This document shows, piece after piece, positions 1 through 7,680 of a stretch of DNA of 26,731 nucleotides. Each line of letters starts with the position of its first letter. Within the stretch, counting starts at the first letter, position 1. Where the stretch lies: positions 1 to 26,731 of the forward strand of contig JBBSGT010000017.1 of NCBI GenBank assembly GCA_038253825.1. Direction: 5' to 3'. The notes beneath the pieces were generated by a model, which was not told where the DNA came from, searched no databases, and saw only the letters and a program-made list of their open reading frames with translations. This DNA is from JACDET01 sp038253825. GTDB lineage: Bacteria > Patescibacteriota > Microgenomatia > Levybacterales > UBA12049. The position numbers were made by a program, and so were the translations under genes.

Positions 1-122
1 AGAGAAATGAAAAAGCACGAATAGAATCGTGAAGGGATAACTATGGAAAAAATATCATATAGATCAAAGCTAAACTGAAATAACACTTGCTTTTTGACAC
101 CGTACTATTTGGGAGTTGACTA
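1..122. other. Window edge without a supported gene
   Basis: No reading frame with a convincing product crosses this stretch, and all three plus-strand frames close within a few codons. It may be the downstream flank of a gene lying outside the window. I see no RNA gene or clear terminator here. Confidence 0.4.
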
Positions 123-662
123 TTATATAGATTGCAATTTTAAAGTTATCCAATATCGAAGCTTTCGTGGGAGACCATTTCCTTGTGATTCACTATTTTC
201 AAAAACTCCCCCATTGGCCTCAATGATTTTCTTTGAACCGAGGTTTGTATCATTACAGGTGACAAGCGCTTTAGGAATTCCTAATTCTTTTGCTTTTGGC
301 AAGACAAGTTCTAGGATTTTCGTTCCATAACCACGTCCGCGTTCAGAAGGCCGAATGTCATAACCGATGTGTCCACCAATTCGTAGCAACTCCGGGGTTA
401 AGGTATGACGAATACTCACTCTGCCAATAAATTCATCGCCATCAACCAACCAATAGGTGGTCTGCGGAACATATCCTTGTGGTAAATGTTTTCCTTCAGA
501 TTCTTCATGCAACTGGGTAATATATGTTTGAAAATCTTTTTCCAGGGATTTTGGATTAAGTACCAGAACATCCAAACGATCATCAGCATCTAATTGAAGA
601 TATTCTTCTAAAGCATCAAGATAACTATCCTTATACTTCATCGAGGGGAGAATCAAGTGCAT
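123..662 (-). CDS. GNAT-family N-acetyltransferase
   Basis: This 179-residue protein is a predicted cytoplasmic acetyl-CoA-dependent N-acyltransferase. The acetyl-CoA-binding motif A is clear at about residues 105-118 (RPSERGRGYGTKIL). It is followed by a typical later segment in which an Asn/Thr-rich strand (VTCNDTNLGSKKIIEANGG) matches the 'N-x-x-S/A' part of the fold. The acceptor substrate cannot be told from sequence; relatives include ribosomal-protein, antibiotic and small-molecule acetyltransferases. The start is supported by a TATACT -10 hexamer exactly 6 nt upstream of ATG, which predicts a leaderless mRNA. It lies 29 nt downstream of the transporter gene but has its own promoter. 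The family call is secure; the function is not. Confidence 0.85.
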   Translation of the reverse strand: MHLILPSMKYKDSYLDALEEYLQLDADDRLDVLVLNPKSLEKDFQTYITQLHEESEGKHLPQGYVPQTTYWLVDGDEFIGRVSIRHTLTPELLRIGGHIGYDIRPSERGRGYGTKILELVLPKAKELGIPKALVTCNDTNLGSKKIIEANGGVFENSESQGNGLPRKLRYWITLKLQSI

Positions 663-668
663 AAGGGG

Positions 669-674
669 AGTATA
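669..674 (-). promoter_or_regulatory. -10 element of the acetyltransferase gene
   Basis: TATACT (minus strand) ends 6 nt before the ATG at 662, so transcription should begin at or next to the start codon. The -35 region is weak (TTTTAA at 17 bp). Confidence 0.55.
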
Positions 675-691
675 CCAAAAGTAATTCTTAG

Positions 692-1551
692 TTAAAAGAA
701 ACCAAGGATAGCAACTCCAACGTAAGCGATAACTGCTGCTACAATTTTTCGTCTTACTGCTATTTTATGTGAGAGAATGAAATACTCAAAAAGAATGAAA
801 AAGAAAACAGCGGTATTATTTATGGCATCCACTCTCCCCACCTCTCCGCCAAAACGATATGCAGAGAACGTACAAACATTGTAAAGAAAATAGCAGGTAC
901 CAGATAGCACAACCAATTTATATGCACTAAGCTTTTTTCCTCTCACGGAATCAATAATATTTTTGGGTTGTAAAAGAAATCCAAACAATGCAGCGAAAAG
1001 AAATGTCCAAAACATATAGACCAACGTACTTACCGACTGCAAGATGCTTTTATCCAACGTATAACAGATTCCGAAAATGAGTCCTGAAATCAAACTGAAA
1101 AAATGGTTTCGTTCCAAATGAACATTTCTGTAATTCAGCATAACAATTGCGCAAAGAACTAAAAGAATTCCCACAAATTTTAGAGGATGAATACTTTCGT
1201 TAAAGACAATAATTCCCAGAGTTGTCGCTACCAAAATAGAGACAGAACCAAAAATCGAAGAAAAACTTATATTTTTTACTTTAAAACTTCTCAAATAGAA
1301 AATCATTGCTATTGAGGCAAGTGAGGTAACAGCCAAGAGTTTTGGAAAAATCGCTGGTTGAAAAACCACAAAAAAACTTTTGCAGACGGTGTTAAGAGAA
1401 GTATCGGCACAGTAAGAAGCGATTGGAAGAAGAACGTGAGGACAGCACTCGTTCGTTCAGTAAAAGCATTTGTTTTCCCAAGAAGACGTTGTTGCAGTAA
1501 TTCAGCTGAAGCAAGTAAAAGGACAGATGCGAGACTGAGAACAAACCACAT
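692..1551 (-). CDS. EamA/DMT-superfamily transporter split by a frameshift
   Basis: Two overlapping reading frames together give one EamA-like drug/metabolite transporter of about 286 residues, the usual length for a ten-helix member. The first 60 residues (from MWFVLSLASV) are in one frame and the other 226 in the next. They join across T7 at 1370-1376, where a -1 shift, or one extra T, restores continuity through KVF-FVVFQPAIF. The 0-frame codons there read G TT|T TT|TTG, so the heptamer is T TTT TTG, a shape that can promote -1 slippage. The downstream part alone could start at GTG 1369 but would lack the first helices. The ATG at 1551 is favoured because a perfect TATAAT lies 6 nt upstream. 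It may be a real mutation, a homopolymer sequencing error, or recoding; error or mutation is the simpler explanation. The substrate is unknown. Confidence 0.7.
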
Positions 1552-1557
1552 GCAGTC

Positions 1558-1563
1558 ATTATA
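1558..1563 (-). promoter_or_regulatory. -10 element of the EamA transporter gene
   Basis: A perfect TATAAT on the minus strand is separated by 6 nt (GACTGC) from the ATG at 1551. It lies just downstream of the end of the O-antigen-ligase-like gene. No good -35 is seen at 17-18 bp. Confidence 0.6.
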
Positions 1564-1571
1564 CCTGAAAA

Positions 1572-2948
1572 CTAATAATCCGCTTTTTGATACTTTGCCC
1601 AGCTTAATCCCAAGATCACTGCAAACAATAATTGTCCTTGTTGAAGCGTTAGCCAATAATGATCAAACATTCCTATCAAAAGAATTGTTGATAAAGCAAG
1701 TAGTAAGAAGTTTCTCACGCGCTTCTCCAACTGGAGAATTCTTTGAAAGGAGAGAACCAAGAGACAAAGAAATAGAACGAAACCGAGAATACCCAGCTCT
1801 GAAACAATGAGAAGAAAAATGTTATGAACAGGTTGCAAATAAAGACCCAAGGGCATTGGTTTTTGCAAAGGCGCAAGCGAAGGCATAAAATTATACAATC
1901 CGACACCAATAAATGGATGCTGTCGCAGGAGAATCAATGATGAAGCTATTAATTCGGTTCGTTGCACCACGGACTCTTCACTAAAAGATGTTTGGGCAAA
2001 TCTCGCAAAAAGCTCGTGTGAAAGTGGCAACAAATAAACTACCCCTAAACCAATAATGACAATTAAGGTAATCGCCAGCTTTTGTTTCGCTGTTTGTAAT
2101 GTACTAAACACCAATCGAATAAGAATGCAAAGGAGAAAAATGATCCACAGAGCAATTGCGAAGCGACTAAACGTAAGTAACAATGCAACACTGCATAGCA
2201 CCAAACTTCCTGCCGAAAACAGCTGCAACCATAGTGTTGAAGTTTGCCGAAGAAAAAACCAAACAAAAAGAATCGCAAGCAATAAATACCCCGCGAGTAC
2301 ATTAGGATGTGGGAACGTAGCATAAGGACGAAGAATCAAGTCACCATTCAAAGAGACATTTGCAATCCCGGGTGTGACACCTGTGAAGTTTCGTTCACCA
2401 AAAAAATAAATGATACCATTTAAAGAGCCTTGATGGATATATTGTAGTATGGCAAGAATTGACTGCGCAGTGGCACTGATCGCAAAAAATAGCGCAATTT
2501 TTTTTATTTGAGAAACTCTCTTGATTGTTCTTGCAAGATAAAAACTGAGCAGAAACAATTCAAGATACTTACTCATGCCATACAGGCTAAGGAGTGGCCG
2601 GGATGAAAAAATACAATTGAGCACTAGGAAAAGGATGATTACAAAAGCCGTAATGAAAGAGCTTTTACGAAACCCTAATCTAAAAGTCCTCGTAAAGAGT
2701 AAACGCAAACCTGCAGCAATAAAAAGGGAAAGTAATAAGAAGTCAGTAAAATAAAAAGTGGGGGAGAGATAATCAATTCTTATACCGGAAACTACTGAGA
2801 AGTCTGGCCAAAAATGTTTGCCAAGTTGAGTAGGGAGGAATAAAAAGAAAAGTGTGAGCAGGAGACTCTCGATTTTACTCGCTGGGTTTAATAACCAAAA
2901 CCCGATCTTTTCCTTCCCCGGTTGAATCTGAGGTGACTTGTTCATCAT
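1572..2948 (-). CDS. O-antigen ligase / Wzy-polymerase-like membrane protein
   Basis: This 458-residue protein has about ten to twelve hydrophobic segments and a large extracytoplasmic loop in the C-terminal half (roughly residues 300-370), the layout of the O-antigen ligase/Wzy_C superfamily. Such proteins transfer or polymerise lipid-linked glycans at the outer face of the cytoplasmic membrane. The segment GVGLYNFMPSLAPLQKPM followed by PVHNIFLLIVSELGILG matches the conserved region in which an H-N motif follows the big loop. Its first 74 nt overlap the end of jag in another frame. No later in-frame start is evident, and only an ATG pair (MMNK) is available. No Shine-Dalgarno site or adjacent -10 is visible, so translation may be coupled to jag. 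In this lineage the acceptor is likely a surface polysaccharide or S-layer glycan, which is inference. Confidence 0.75.
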   Translation of the reverse strand: MMNKSPQIQPGKEKIGFWLLNPASKIESLLLTLFFLFLPTQLGKHFWPDFSVVSGIRIDYLSPTFYFTDFLLLSLFIAAGLRLLFTRTFRLGFRKSSFITAFVIILFLVLNCIFSSRPLLSLYGMSKYLELFLLSFYLARTIKRVSQIKKIALFFAISATAQSILAILQYIHQGSLNGIIYFFGERNFTGVTPGIANVSLNGDLILRPYATFPHPNVLAGYLLLAILFVWFFLRQTSTLWLQLFSAGSLVLCSVALLLTFSRFAIALWIIFLLCILIRLVFSTLQTAKQKLAITLIVIIGLGVVYLLPLSHELFARFAQTSFSEESVVQRTELIASSLILLRQHPFIGVGLYNFMPSLAPLQKPMPLGLYLQPVHNIFLLIVSELGILGFVLFLCLLVLSFQRILQLEKRVRNFLLLALSTILLIGMFDHYWLTLQQGQLLFAVILGLSWAKYQKADY

Positions 2949-3345
2949 TTTGGAGGAAAAGATGAATTATGCGTCGTTCCCAAGATTTGAGAGAAGACAA
3001 GACTTGTTCATGATTTTCTGAAAGAGCTTTTTCTTTGACTTGGATAGCAAGGTTGTGGAGATATTCGGTGCGGTTCTTTTTGTAGCCGTCCACCTCGATT
3101 GAAACCCGAACAAATCGTCCAAGCTTTTTGGCAATTGCTAACGAAAGAAGTAACTGGAGAGATTCTAATACTTCCCCATGGTAACCAATGACAATACCGG
3201 TATCTTTGGTTTCCATCATGATATCTAAAATTTCCTCTTGCTCTTCCAGAGCAAAAGTTCCTTCGATCTCCAGGAGTACAAACAATTTCTCAATCAGCTG
3301 TTCTACGTCTTTTCTTTCTTTGGCTTTTAGTGCTACTTTTTCCAT
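2875..3345 (-). CDS. jag: Jag/KhpB (EloR) RNA-binding protein, KH and R3H domains
   Basis: This 156-residue cytoplasmic RNA-binding protein is usually encoded next to yidC, as here. A KH-like domain covers about residues 45-95, with the GxxG-type loop IVIGYHGE followed by LESLQLLLSLAI. An R3H domain follows at about 95-155, with the conserved R-x-x-H segment ERRIIHLFLQ and a basic tail (GKDRVLVIKP). The N-terminal Jag_N domain of longer homologues is largely missing. In Firmicutes, Jag/KhpB works with KhpA in post-transcriptional control of cell elongation. The ATG lies only 2 nt after the yidC stop codon, so it is an operon member. The call is firm from motifs and context together. Confidence 0.88.
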   Translation of the reverse strand: MEKVALKAKERKDVEQLIEKLFVLLEIEGTFALEEQEEILDIMMETKDTGIVIGYHGEVLESLQLLLSLAIAKKLGRFVRVSIEVDGYKKNRTEYLHNLAIQVKEKALSENHEQVLSSLKSWERRIIHLFLQNDEQVTSDSTGEGKDRVLVIKPSE

Positions 3346-3347
3346 AA

Positions 3348-4211
3348 TTATTTATATTTACTTTCTTCTTTTGGCTTCAAGAAGGGGAACCAATCAGCGA
3401 GCCCGCCCCAACCTGCTGCGATGTACTGCTGTATGATACCAAAAATCGTCAAAGTATTCCAGTAGAGAGATAATCCAAAAGGCAAAGTGAAAGAGAAGTA
3501 GCCAATCATGAGAGGTAATAAATACATGGACTGGGATTGAAATGTTGCGGCAAAATCTGGCTTGTCATCTTTCGTGTCTTTTTTTGGCATTCCAGCAGTG
3601 GATGGAATCATCATCCTTGACTGGATTAATTGTAAGACTGCAGTCAATACGGCAACCAGAATAATCGCTACCCCCACGTGAGAGAATAGATCTTTTGGTG
3701 TATCTCCCAAAGAGAGGCCAAAAAAGGTAGTATCCCACAAATGATGCAGCTTTAATCCTTCGAAATATAAACGGTCATTAATAGAGTTTATCGTAGGGAG
3801 ACATAAAGACTTGGCATTTTGGGCTGAAAGACATACCGATCCTAGAAGAACTTGGTATAGTGCAATTAGGATTGGGAACTGGATAAGGATTGGAAGACAT
3901 CCTGAAGCAGGATTTACACCATGTTCTTTATAAAGCGCCATTTGTTCAGACTGCATGCGTTGTGCATCTCCCTTGTGTTTTTCTTTCAATTTATTGAGGT
4001 GTGGTGCTAGTACTTGCATCTTTTTCTGTTGCTTGAGACTATGATGCATCAGGGGAAATAAAATGAGGCGAATAACCACCGTAAGTAAGATTATTGAGAA
4101 GCCAAGAGCTGACGGGATATGCATCATGATAAGCACATGATAAATTGCTACCAAAATATTCAAGATAGGATTGATAAGTAAAATATTAAATATGTCGAGT
4201 AAAGCTTGCAT
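3348..4211 (-). CDS. yidC: Membrane protein insertase YidC/Oxa1/SpoIIIJ
   Basis: This 287-residue polytopic protein inserts and folds proteins into the cytoplasmic membrane, alone or with Sec. It has the short Gram-positive/Oxa1 layout without the large periplasmic P1 domain of proteobacteria. Visible marks are the first helix with the groove arginine (TVVIRLILFPL, about residues 44-54), the positively charged C1 hairpin (residues 60-90), the signature YKEHGVNPASGCLPILIQFPILIALY (residues 94-119), and three later helices. No lipoprotein signal is seen at the N-terminus. The gene begins 3 nt after the yidD stop codon and ends 2 nt before jag. It is the likely insertase for the many T4SS membrane proteins nearby, though that link is inference. 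Confidence 0.93.
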   Translation of the reverse strand: MQALLDIFNILLINPILNILVAIYHVLIMMHIPSALGFSIILLTVVIRLILFPLMHHSLKQQKKMQVLAPHLNKLKEKHKGDAQRMQSEQMALYKEHGVNPASGCLPILIQFPILIALYQVLLGSVCLSAQNAKSLCLPTINSINDRLYFEGLKLHHLWDTTFFGLSLGDTPKDLFSHVGVAIILVAVLTAVLQLIQSRMMIPSTAGMPKKDTKDDKPDFAATFQSQSMYLLPLMIGYFSFTLPFGLSLYWNTLTIFGIIQQYIAAGWGGLADWFPFLKPKEESKYK

Positions 4212-4214
4212 AGA

Positions 4215-4424
4215 TTAGATAGTAAAAAATGGCTGACAATTAAGTAATCTCCGTAGGGAAAGCACAACGCCTTTACCGAAACCATATTCCCCAATGGTCT
4301 CTCGTGCATATTCCGAACAGCTTGGTTGCATTCGGCATGCAGTCTTGACTCCCAAAATCTGATGTAGTAGGGGAGACAAAACTTTTTGATAACCTCCCAG
4401 GATTGAAATAAGTATGTTGGTCAT
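4215..4424 (-). CDS. yidD: Membrane protein insertion efficiency factor YidD
   Basis: This 69-residue protein belongs to the YidD family, small membrane-associated proteins that help YidC-dependent insertion. The diagnostic core is QPSCSEYARETIGEYGFGKG (about residues 33-52), with the conserved Pro-Ser-Cys-Ser-x-Tyr. It ends at NCQPFFTI, so the Gly-Asp-Pro-rich tail that usually follows the last Cys-x-Pro is absent. A longer frame reaches 4469. The ATG at 4424 is preferred because it overlaps the rnpA stop codon as TAATG, and because MTNILISILGGYQKVLSPLL is the standard family N-terminus. Confidence 0.9.
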   Translation of the reverse strand: MTNILISILGGYQKVLSPLLHQILGVKTACRMQPSCSEYARETIGEYGFGKGVVLSLRRLLNCQPFFTI

Positions 4425-4750
4425 TATAGCAGGTCTTTTTGTTTCAATGTGGTTTGCAGTTCTTGACATAAATCAGCTTGTTGTTTGTCTATTATACCTT
4501 TTTCCAAGAAAAAAAGCATATCATATCCGGGAAGAATATCTTTTTGCAATGCTTCAATGCAGGAACGAAAGAGTCTGCGTATCCGATTTCTCGCTACAGC
4601 ACGTTTATCTACTGACTTTCTGACGACAAAGCCAAATCGACTCTTGGGCAGATTATTTTTAGAAAATTTAAAACTAAAAAGGGGAGTCCTTAAAAATTGG
4701 GCTTTCGTGAGTTTTACCGTTGCCGGCAAACGATATTCGCGTGCTAACAT
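4424..4750 (-). CDS. rnpA: Ribonuclease P protein component
   Basis: This 108-residue basic protein is the protein subunit of RNase P, which with the catalytic RNA trims the 5' leaders of tRNAs. The family signature is clear at about residues 50-60 (KRAVARNRIRR). It is preceded by the FGFVVRKSV strand and followed by the helical FRSCIEALQ segment. It sits just downstream of rpmH (5 nt between them) and overlaps yidD by the TAATG junction, the standard bacterial rpmH-rnpA-yidD-yidC-jag order. Confidence 0.93.
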   Translation of the reverse strand: MLAREYRLPATVKLTKAQFLRTPLFSFKFSKNNLPKSRFGFVVRKSVDKRAVARNRIRRLFRSCIEALQKDILPGYDMLFFLEKGIIDKQQADLCQELQTTLKQKDLL

Positions 4751-4755
4751 GAAGT

Positions 4756-4896
4756 TTAGAGAGAAACTGCTAAGACTTTTCTGGATTGGCTGCGTCGACG
4801 TTTAATCATTTTTTGTCCACCATGGGTTTTCATTCGGGTTAAGAAACCGTGTTTGCGAACTCTTTTTAATTTTTTTGCCTTGGTTAATCGCTCCAT
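4756..4896 (-). CDS. rpmH: Ribosomal protein L34 (bL34)
   Basis: This is a 46-residue, very basic large-subunit ribosomal protein, short enough to be missed by ORF callers. The translation starts MERLTKAKKLKRVRKHGF and contains LTRMKTHGGQKMIKRRRSQ, which fits the bL34 pattern (R-x-H-G-F-x-x-R-M-K-T-x-x-G, then an Arg-rich run and an R-K-x-L end). The usual N-terminal TYQPS is replaced by TKAKKLK. A TATACT -10 lies 7 nt before the ATG, and rnpA follows after 5 nt. It diverges from dnaA, as in most bacteria. Confidence 0.93.
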   Translation of the reverse strand: MERLTKAKKLKRVRKHGFLTRMKTHGGQKMIKRRRSQSRKVLAVSL

Positions 4897-4903
4897 GAGC
4901 CTA

Positions 4904-4909
4904 AGTATA
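4904..4909 (-). promoter_or_regulatory. -10 element of the rpmH operon
   Basis: TATACT on the minus strand lies 7 nt before the rpmH ATG, again predicting an almost leaderless transcript. A 14-bp inverted repeat, TGGAA-AAAG-TTCCA (4919-4932), covers the place of the -35 element and could be a control site. Confidence 0.5.
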
Positions 4910-4948
4910 TCATAACTCTGGAAAAAGTTCCATGGGAATCATTACTAC

Positions 4949-4977
4949 TTGACAAAAAGTTATCCACATTATTAAAT
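4949..4977 (+). promoter_or_regulatory. dnaA promoter with a DnaA box in its spacer
   Basis: A perfect -35 TTGACA (4949-4954) is followed after 17 bp by TTAAAT (4972-4977, 4 of 6 to consensus). The spacer contains a perfect DnaA box, TTATCCACA (4960-4968). Binding of DnaA would cover the promoter, so negative autoregulation is likely. The expected start site leaves a leader of only about 9 nt before the dnaA ATG, and no Shine-Dalgarno site is seen. Confidence 0.7.
4960..4968 (+). promoter_or_regulatory. DnaA box, perfect consensus
   Basis: TTATCCACA matches the bacterial DnaA-box consensus exactly. It lies between rpmH and dnaA, 25 bp before the dnaA start. Confidence 0.85.
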
Positions 4978-4992
4978 GACTGGTACAAGACT

Positions 4993-6351
4993 ATGGAATC
5001 AAACCTCACCGTTGTATGGACAAACGTGCTCATTGAATTAAAAAAGACTGTTTCTGAAGGTAATTTTGGCACGATCCTCAAACCAACCTTTCTTGTATCT
5101 TTTGAAGATGATATCGCGACTATCGGAGCGCCTTCACAAATCATGGTAGGATTATTGCAAAAACGATTTGCAGATCAAATAAAAACTGTGTTGCAACAAC
5201 TAAGCGCCAAAGATATTGATCTTATCTTTATTGTCAAAAGTAATCCAAACGCACAAAAAGAGAAAGAGAAAATGACACCTCTTTTTGATGAAAAAATAAG
5301 TCAAGAAAAACCTATACAACAGTTGGTGGGACACCTGCCACGTGTCCGTCCGGATTTTACGTTCAGTAATTTTGCTGTTTCAACCACAAATCAACTTGCT
5401 TTTGTCTCAGCACAACGTGTTGCAGAAAAGATCGGCCAGTCATACAATCCGCTCTTTATCTACGGACCCGTTGGAGTAGGAAAAACACATCTCATGCATG
5501 CCATTGCTAACAGTGCTTATCAACAACAGCCGCAACGAAAAATTATCTATACGACAAGCGAGGAGTTTACCAATGAAGTGGTTGAAGCAATCAGAAATAA
5601 TGATACAGCAAAAATGAAAAAACGTTTTCGTTCTGCGTTTGTACTCCTCATTGATGATATTCAGTTTATTGAAGGCAAGGAAAAGGTGCAGGAAGAACTT
5701 TTTCATACGTTTAATATTTTGATTGATAACGGTTCGCAAATCTGTCTCACCTCAGATCGTCCTCCTCATGAAATTAAAAGAATTGAAAAACGTTTATCTT
5801 CTCGATTTGCAGGCGGATTAACAGTGGACGTCGGGAAGCCTGATTTGGAACTAAAAACCGCTATTCTACAAAAGAAAGCAGAGAAGTTTGGTCACGAACT
5901 TCCCACTGACGTTGCCCTTTTCATGGCTGAGAACGCTGAAGATACCAGAAGCCTCGAGGGATTACTCCTTCGAATTATTACCCAAGCAACAACAAATAAT
6001 TCAGAAATAAATCTTGATCTGGCTGAAAAAGCATTGGGACATATGGTTGAGGAGAAGAAAGAACATGTCCATAGTGATGATGTCGTTAAAGCTGTTTGTG
6101 AGTTCTATCATGTGAAGCCAACTCAGTTAAAGGGTCCAAAAAGAGATGCTGCCTTGGTTCGTGCCCGACAAGTTTGTATGTACCTACTCTATGTTGAAAT
6201 GCGAGTTACACACGTAGAAATAGGAAATTTATTGGGGGGAAGAGATCATACAACCATCATACATGGTGTGGATAAGATCCGTTCTCTTGTGGAAAACAGG
6301 GAGAAAGTATCTGAGGATATCGCGGGGATAAAACGTGGATTTCTTGAATGA
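4993..6351 (+). CDS. dnaA: Chromosomal replication initiator protein DnaA
   Basis: This 452-residue initiator is an AAA+ ATPase that binds DnaA boxes and opens oriC. Domain I covers about residues 1-85, followed by a short charged linker (86-115). The AAA+ core has Walker A GPVGVGKT (158-165), Walker B LLIDDIQF (218-225) and SSRFAGGLTVD (sensor/box VII region). The C-terminal DNA-binding domain IV carries the signature GGRDHTTIIHGVDKI near residue 415. Length and all catalytic motifs are normal. It stops at TGA, so UGA is a stop codon in this organism. The short leader and the DnaA box in its promoter point to autoregulation. Confidence 0.97.
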   Translation: MESNLTVVWTNVLIELKKTVSEGNFGTILKPTFLVSFEDDIATIGAPSQIMVGLLQKRFADQIKTVLQQLSAKDIDLIFIVKSNPNAQKEKEKMTPLFDEKISQEKPIQQLVGHLPRVRPDFTFSNFAVSTTNQLAFVSAQRVAEKIGQSYNPLFIYGPVGVGKTHLMHAIANSAYQQQPQRKIIYTTSEEFTNEVVEAIRNNDTAKMKKRFRSAFVLLIDDIQFIEGKEKVQEELFHTFNILIDNGSQICLTSDRPPHEIKRIEKRLSSRFAGGLTVDVGKPDLELKTAILQKKAEKFGHELPTDVALFMAENAEDTRSLEGLLLRIITQATTNNSEINLDLAEKALGHMVEEKKEHVHSDDVVKAVCEFYHVKPTQLKGPKRDAALVRARQVCMYLLYVEMRVTHVEIGNLLGGRDHTTIIHGVDKIRSLVENREKVSEDIAGIKRGFLE

Positions 6352-6569
6352 AATTGGGGATAACTGTTAATTACCATTTATACACAACTTGTACCCATTT
6401 TTATCAACAAGTTTTCCACATAGTTTATCCGGGACAAAAAACGTGAACAATAACTATTATTGCACTTATATTTACGGAGTTTTGGCTACAAAAAGCTTCT
6501 TATAAGCTTTGTTCTTCTTGCTTTTTTCCACATTTCCAGATACACTACTACAACAACAAATAGATATAT
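6352..6569 (+). other. Candidate oriC in the dnaA-dnaN spacer
   Basis: This 218-bp AT-rich gap holds a cluster of DnaA-box-like 9-mers: TGGGGATAA (6355-6363, reverse orientation, one mismatch), TTATACACA (6378-6386), TTATCAACA (6401-6409, one mismatch), TTTTCCACA (6412-6420, one mismatch) and TTTTCCACA (6524-6532). A 7-bp hairpin, AAAGCTT-CTTAT-AAGCTTT (6492-6510), sits between the last two boxes. With the box upstream of dnaA this makes a bipartite, Bacillus-like origin layout. The unwinding element is not obvious; the AT-rich stretch 6421-6480 is one candidate. GC skew over the whole chromosome would confirm it. Confidence 0.75.
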
Positions 6570-7679
6570 ATGAAAGTACAGATACTCACCCCAAACCTTC
6601 AAAATAAATTATCTTTTCTCAACAGAGCAATTTCATCAAAACCACAAATTCCCGTACTGCAAAACTTTTTACTTGAAGCTCATGAGAATAAAATAAAGCT
6701 TAGCAGTACTGATTTAGAAATTGGAATAGAGATTAATTGCCCAGCACAGGTAGAAGAAGCAGGTGAAATAACAGTACCTGCCAAGCTTTTTACTGAACTG
6801 ATCAATTCTTTGAGTGATGACACGTTAACACTCGAAACAAAAGAAAACACGCTGGAAGTACAAACAAAAAAGACTCAAAGTCGTTTTCAAACGATTAACA
6901 GCGAAGAGTTTCCTAAGCTTTATGAAGAAAAAGGCGAAAAACTGGCAGTGCTTTCTGGAAAAGATATTAAGCCAGAATTATCCTCAGTTGTCTTTGCAGC
7001 AAGTCAAGATACTACTAGGCCTGCACTTTCAGGAATCTTGGTCAGAAAAGAAGCAAACGGTTTCCTACTCGTGGCAACTGATGGCTATCGCCTTTCGCTT
7101 AGGCATTATAAAGTTACAGACAGTCACGTCGGGGAAGCGAACTCTTTTATTATTCCCGCTCGAGTATTTCGTGAACTTCTGGCTATGAAGGAAGAAGGGG
7201 AAGATATTAATATGTACATCTCTCAGCAAAACAATCAAGTATTGTTCGAACAAGGCGAAACAGTTTTGATAGGAAGGTTAATTGAGGCGGAATTTCCTAA
7301 TTTTGAAAAAATTATCCCTTCAGATTTTTCCGTAAGTACAGCTTGTGATCGAGAAGAGTTGTTAAAAGCGGTAAAGATCTGTTCTGTTTTTGCTCGTGAT
7401 TCTGCCAATATCATAAAACTCTCTTTAGCAAAAGATCACATCATGGTTTCTTCAGGTGCTTCATCTGTCGGAGAAAATTCGGTACGTGTGGATGCAAACT
7501 TAAGCGGTGAAGAGAATGAGATTGCCTTTAATTCTCGTTACCTGCTAGATGTTTTGAGTAATGTCGAAGAAAAGAATCTGGTATTTGATATGATCGGTCC
7601 CCTCAATCCCGGTGTCTTTAAAATACAAAACGATGAATCATTCCTCCACCTCATCATGCCCATACGTGTTCAGGGGTAG
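6570..7679 (+). CDS. dnaN: DNA polymerase III beta subunit (sliding clamp)
   Basis: This 369-residue protein has the normal length and three-fold repeated fold of the beta clamp that tethers the replicative polymerase to DNA. Recognisable parts are the N-terminal ISSKPQIPVLQNFLLEA (residues about 21-37), the second-domain strand RPALSGILVRKEANGFLLVATDGYRLSL (about 150-177), and the canonical C-terminal end (HLIMPIRVQG) near the protein-binding pocket. It follows dnaA on the same strand across the candidate origin. Its stop codon is one base from the stop codon of the convergent minus-strand gene. No Shine-Dalgarno site is visible before the ATG. Confidence 0.96.
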   Translation: MKVQILTPNLQNKLSFLNRAISSKPQIPVLQNFLLEAHENKIKLSSTDLEIGIEINCPAQVEEAGEITVPAKLFTELINSLSDDTLTLETKENTLEVQTKKTQSRFQTINSEEFPKLYEEKGEKLAVLSGKDIKPELSSVVFAASQDTTRPALSGILVRKEANGFLLVATDGYRLSLRHYKVTDSHVGEANSFIIPARVFRELLAMKEEGEDINMYISQQNNQVLFEQGETVLIGRLIEAEFPNFEKIIPSDFSVSTACDREELLKAVKICSVFARDSANIIKLSLAKDHIMVSSGASSVGENSVRVDANLSGEENEIAFNSRYLLDVLSNVEEKNLVFDMIGPLNPGVFKIQNDESFLHLIMPIRVQG

Positions 7680-7680
7680 A

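Noticed and set aside
2056..2325. Overlapping plus- and minus-strand frames of about 90 residues
   Set aside because: Both lie wholly inside the O-antigen-ligase-like gene and show no family pattern; they are shadow frames.
6349..6351. Possible recoding of UGA as glycine (Gracilibacteria/SR1 code)
   Set aside because: TGA ends dnaA right after the normal C-terminus and also ends the first anchored paralogue at 10173-10175, so UGA is a stop.
6492..6510. AAAGCTT/AAGCTTT hairpin considered as a dnaA terminator
   Set aside because: The stem is AT-rich with no clear T-run directly after it, and it sits between DnaA boxes. An origin-associated structure is as likely, so no terminator is called.
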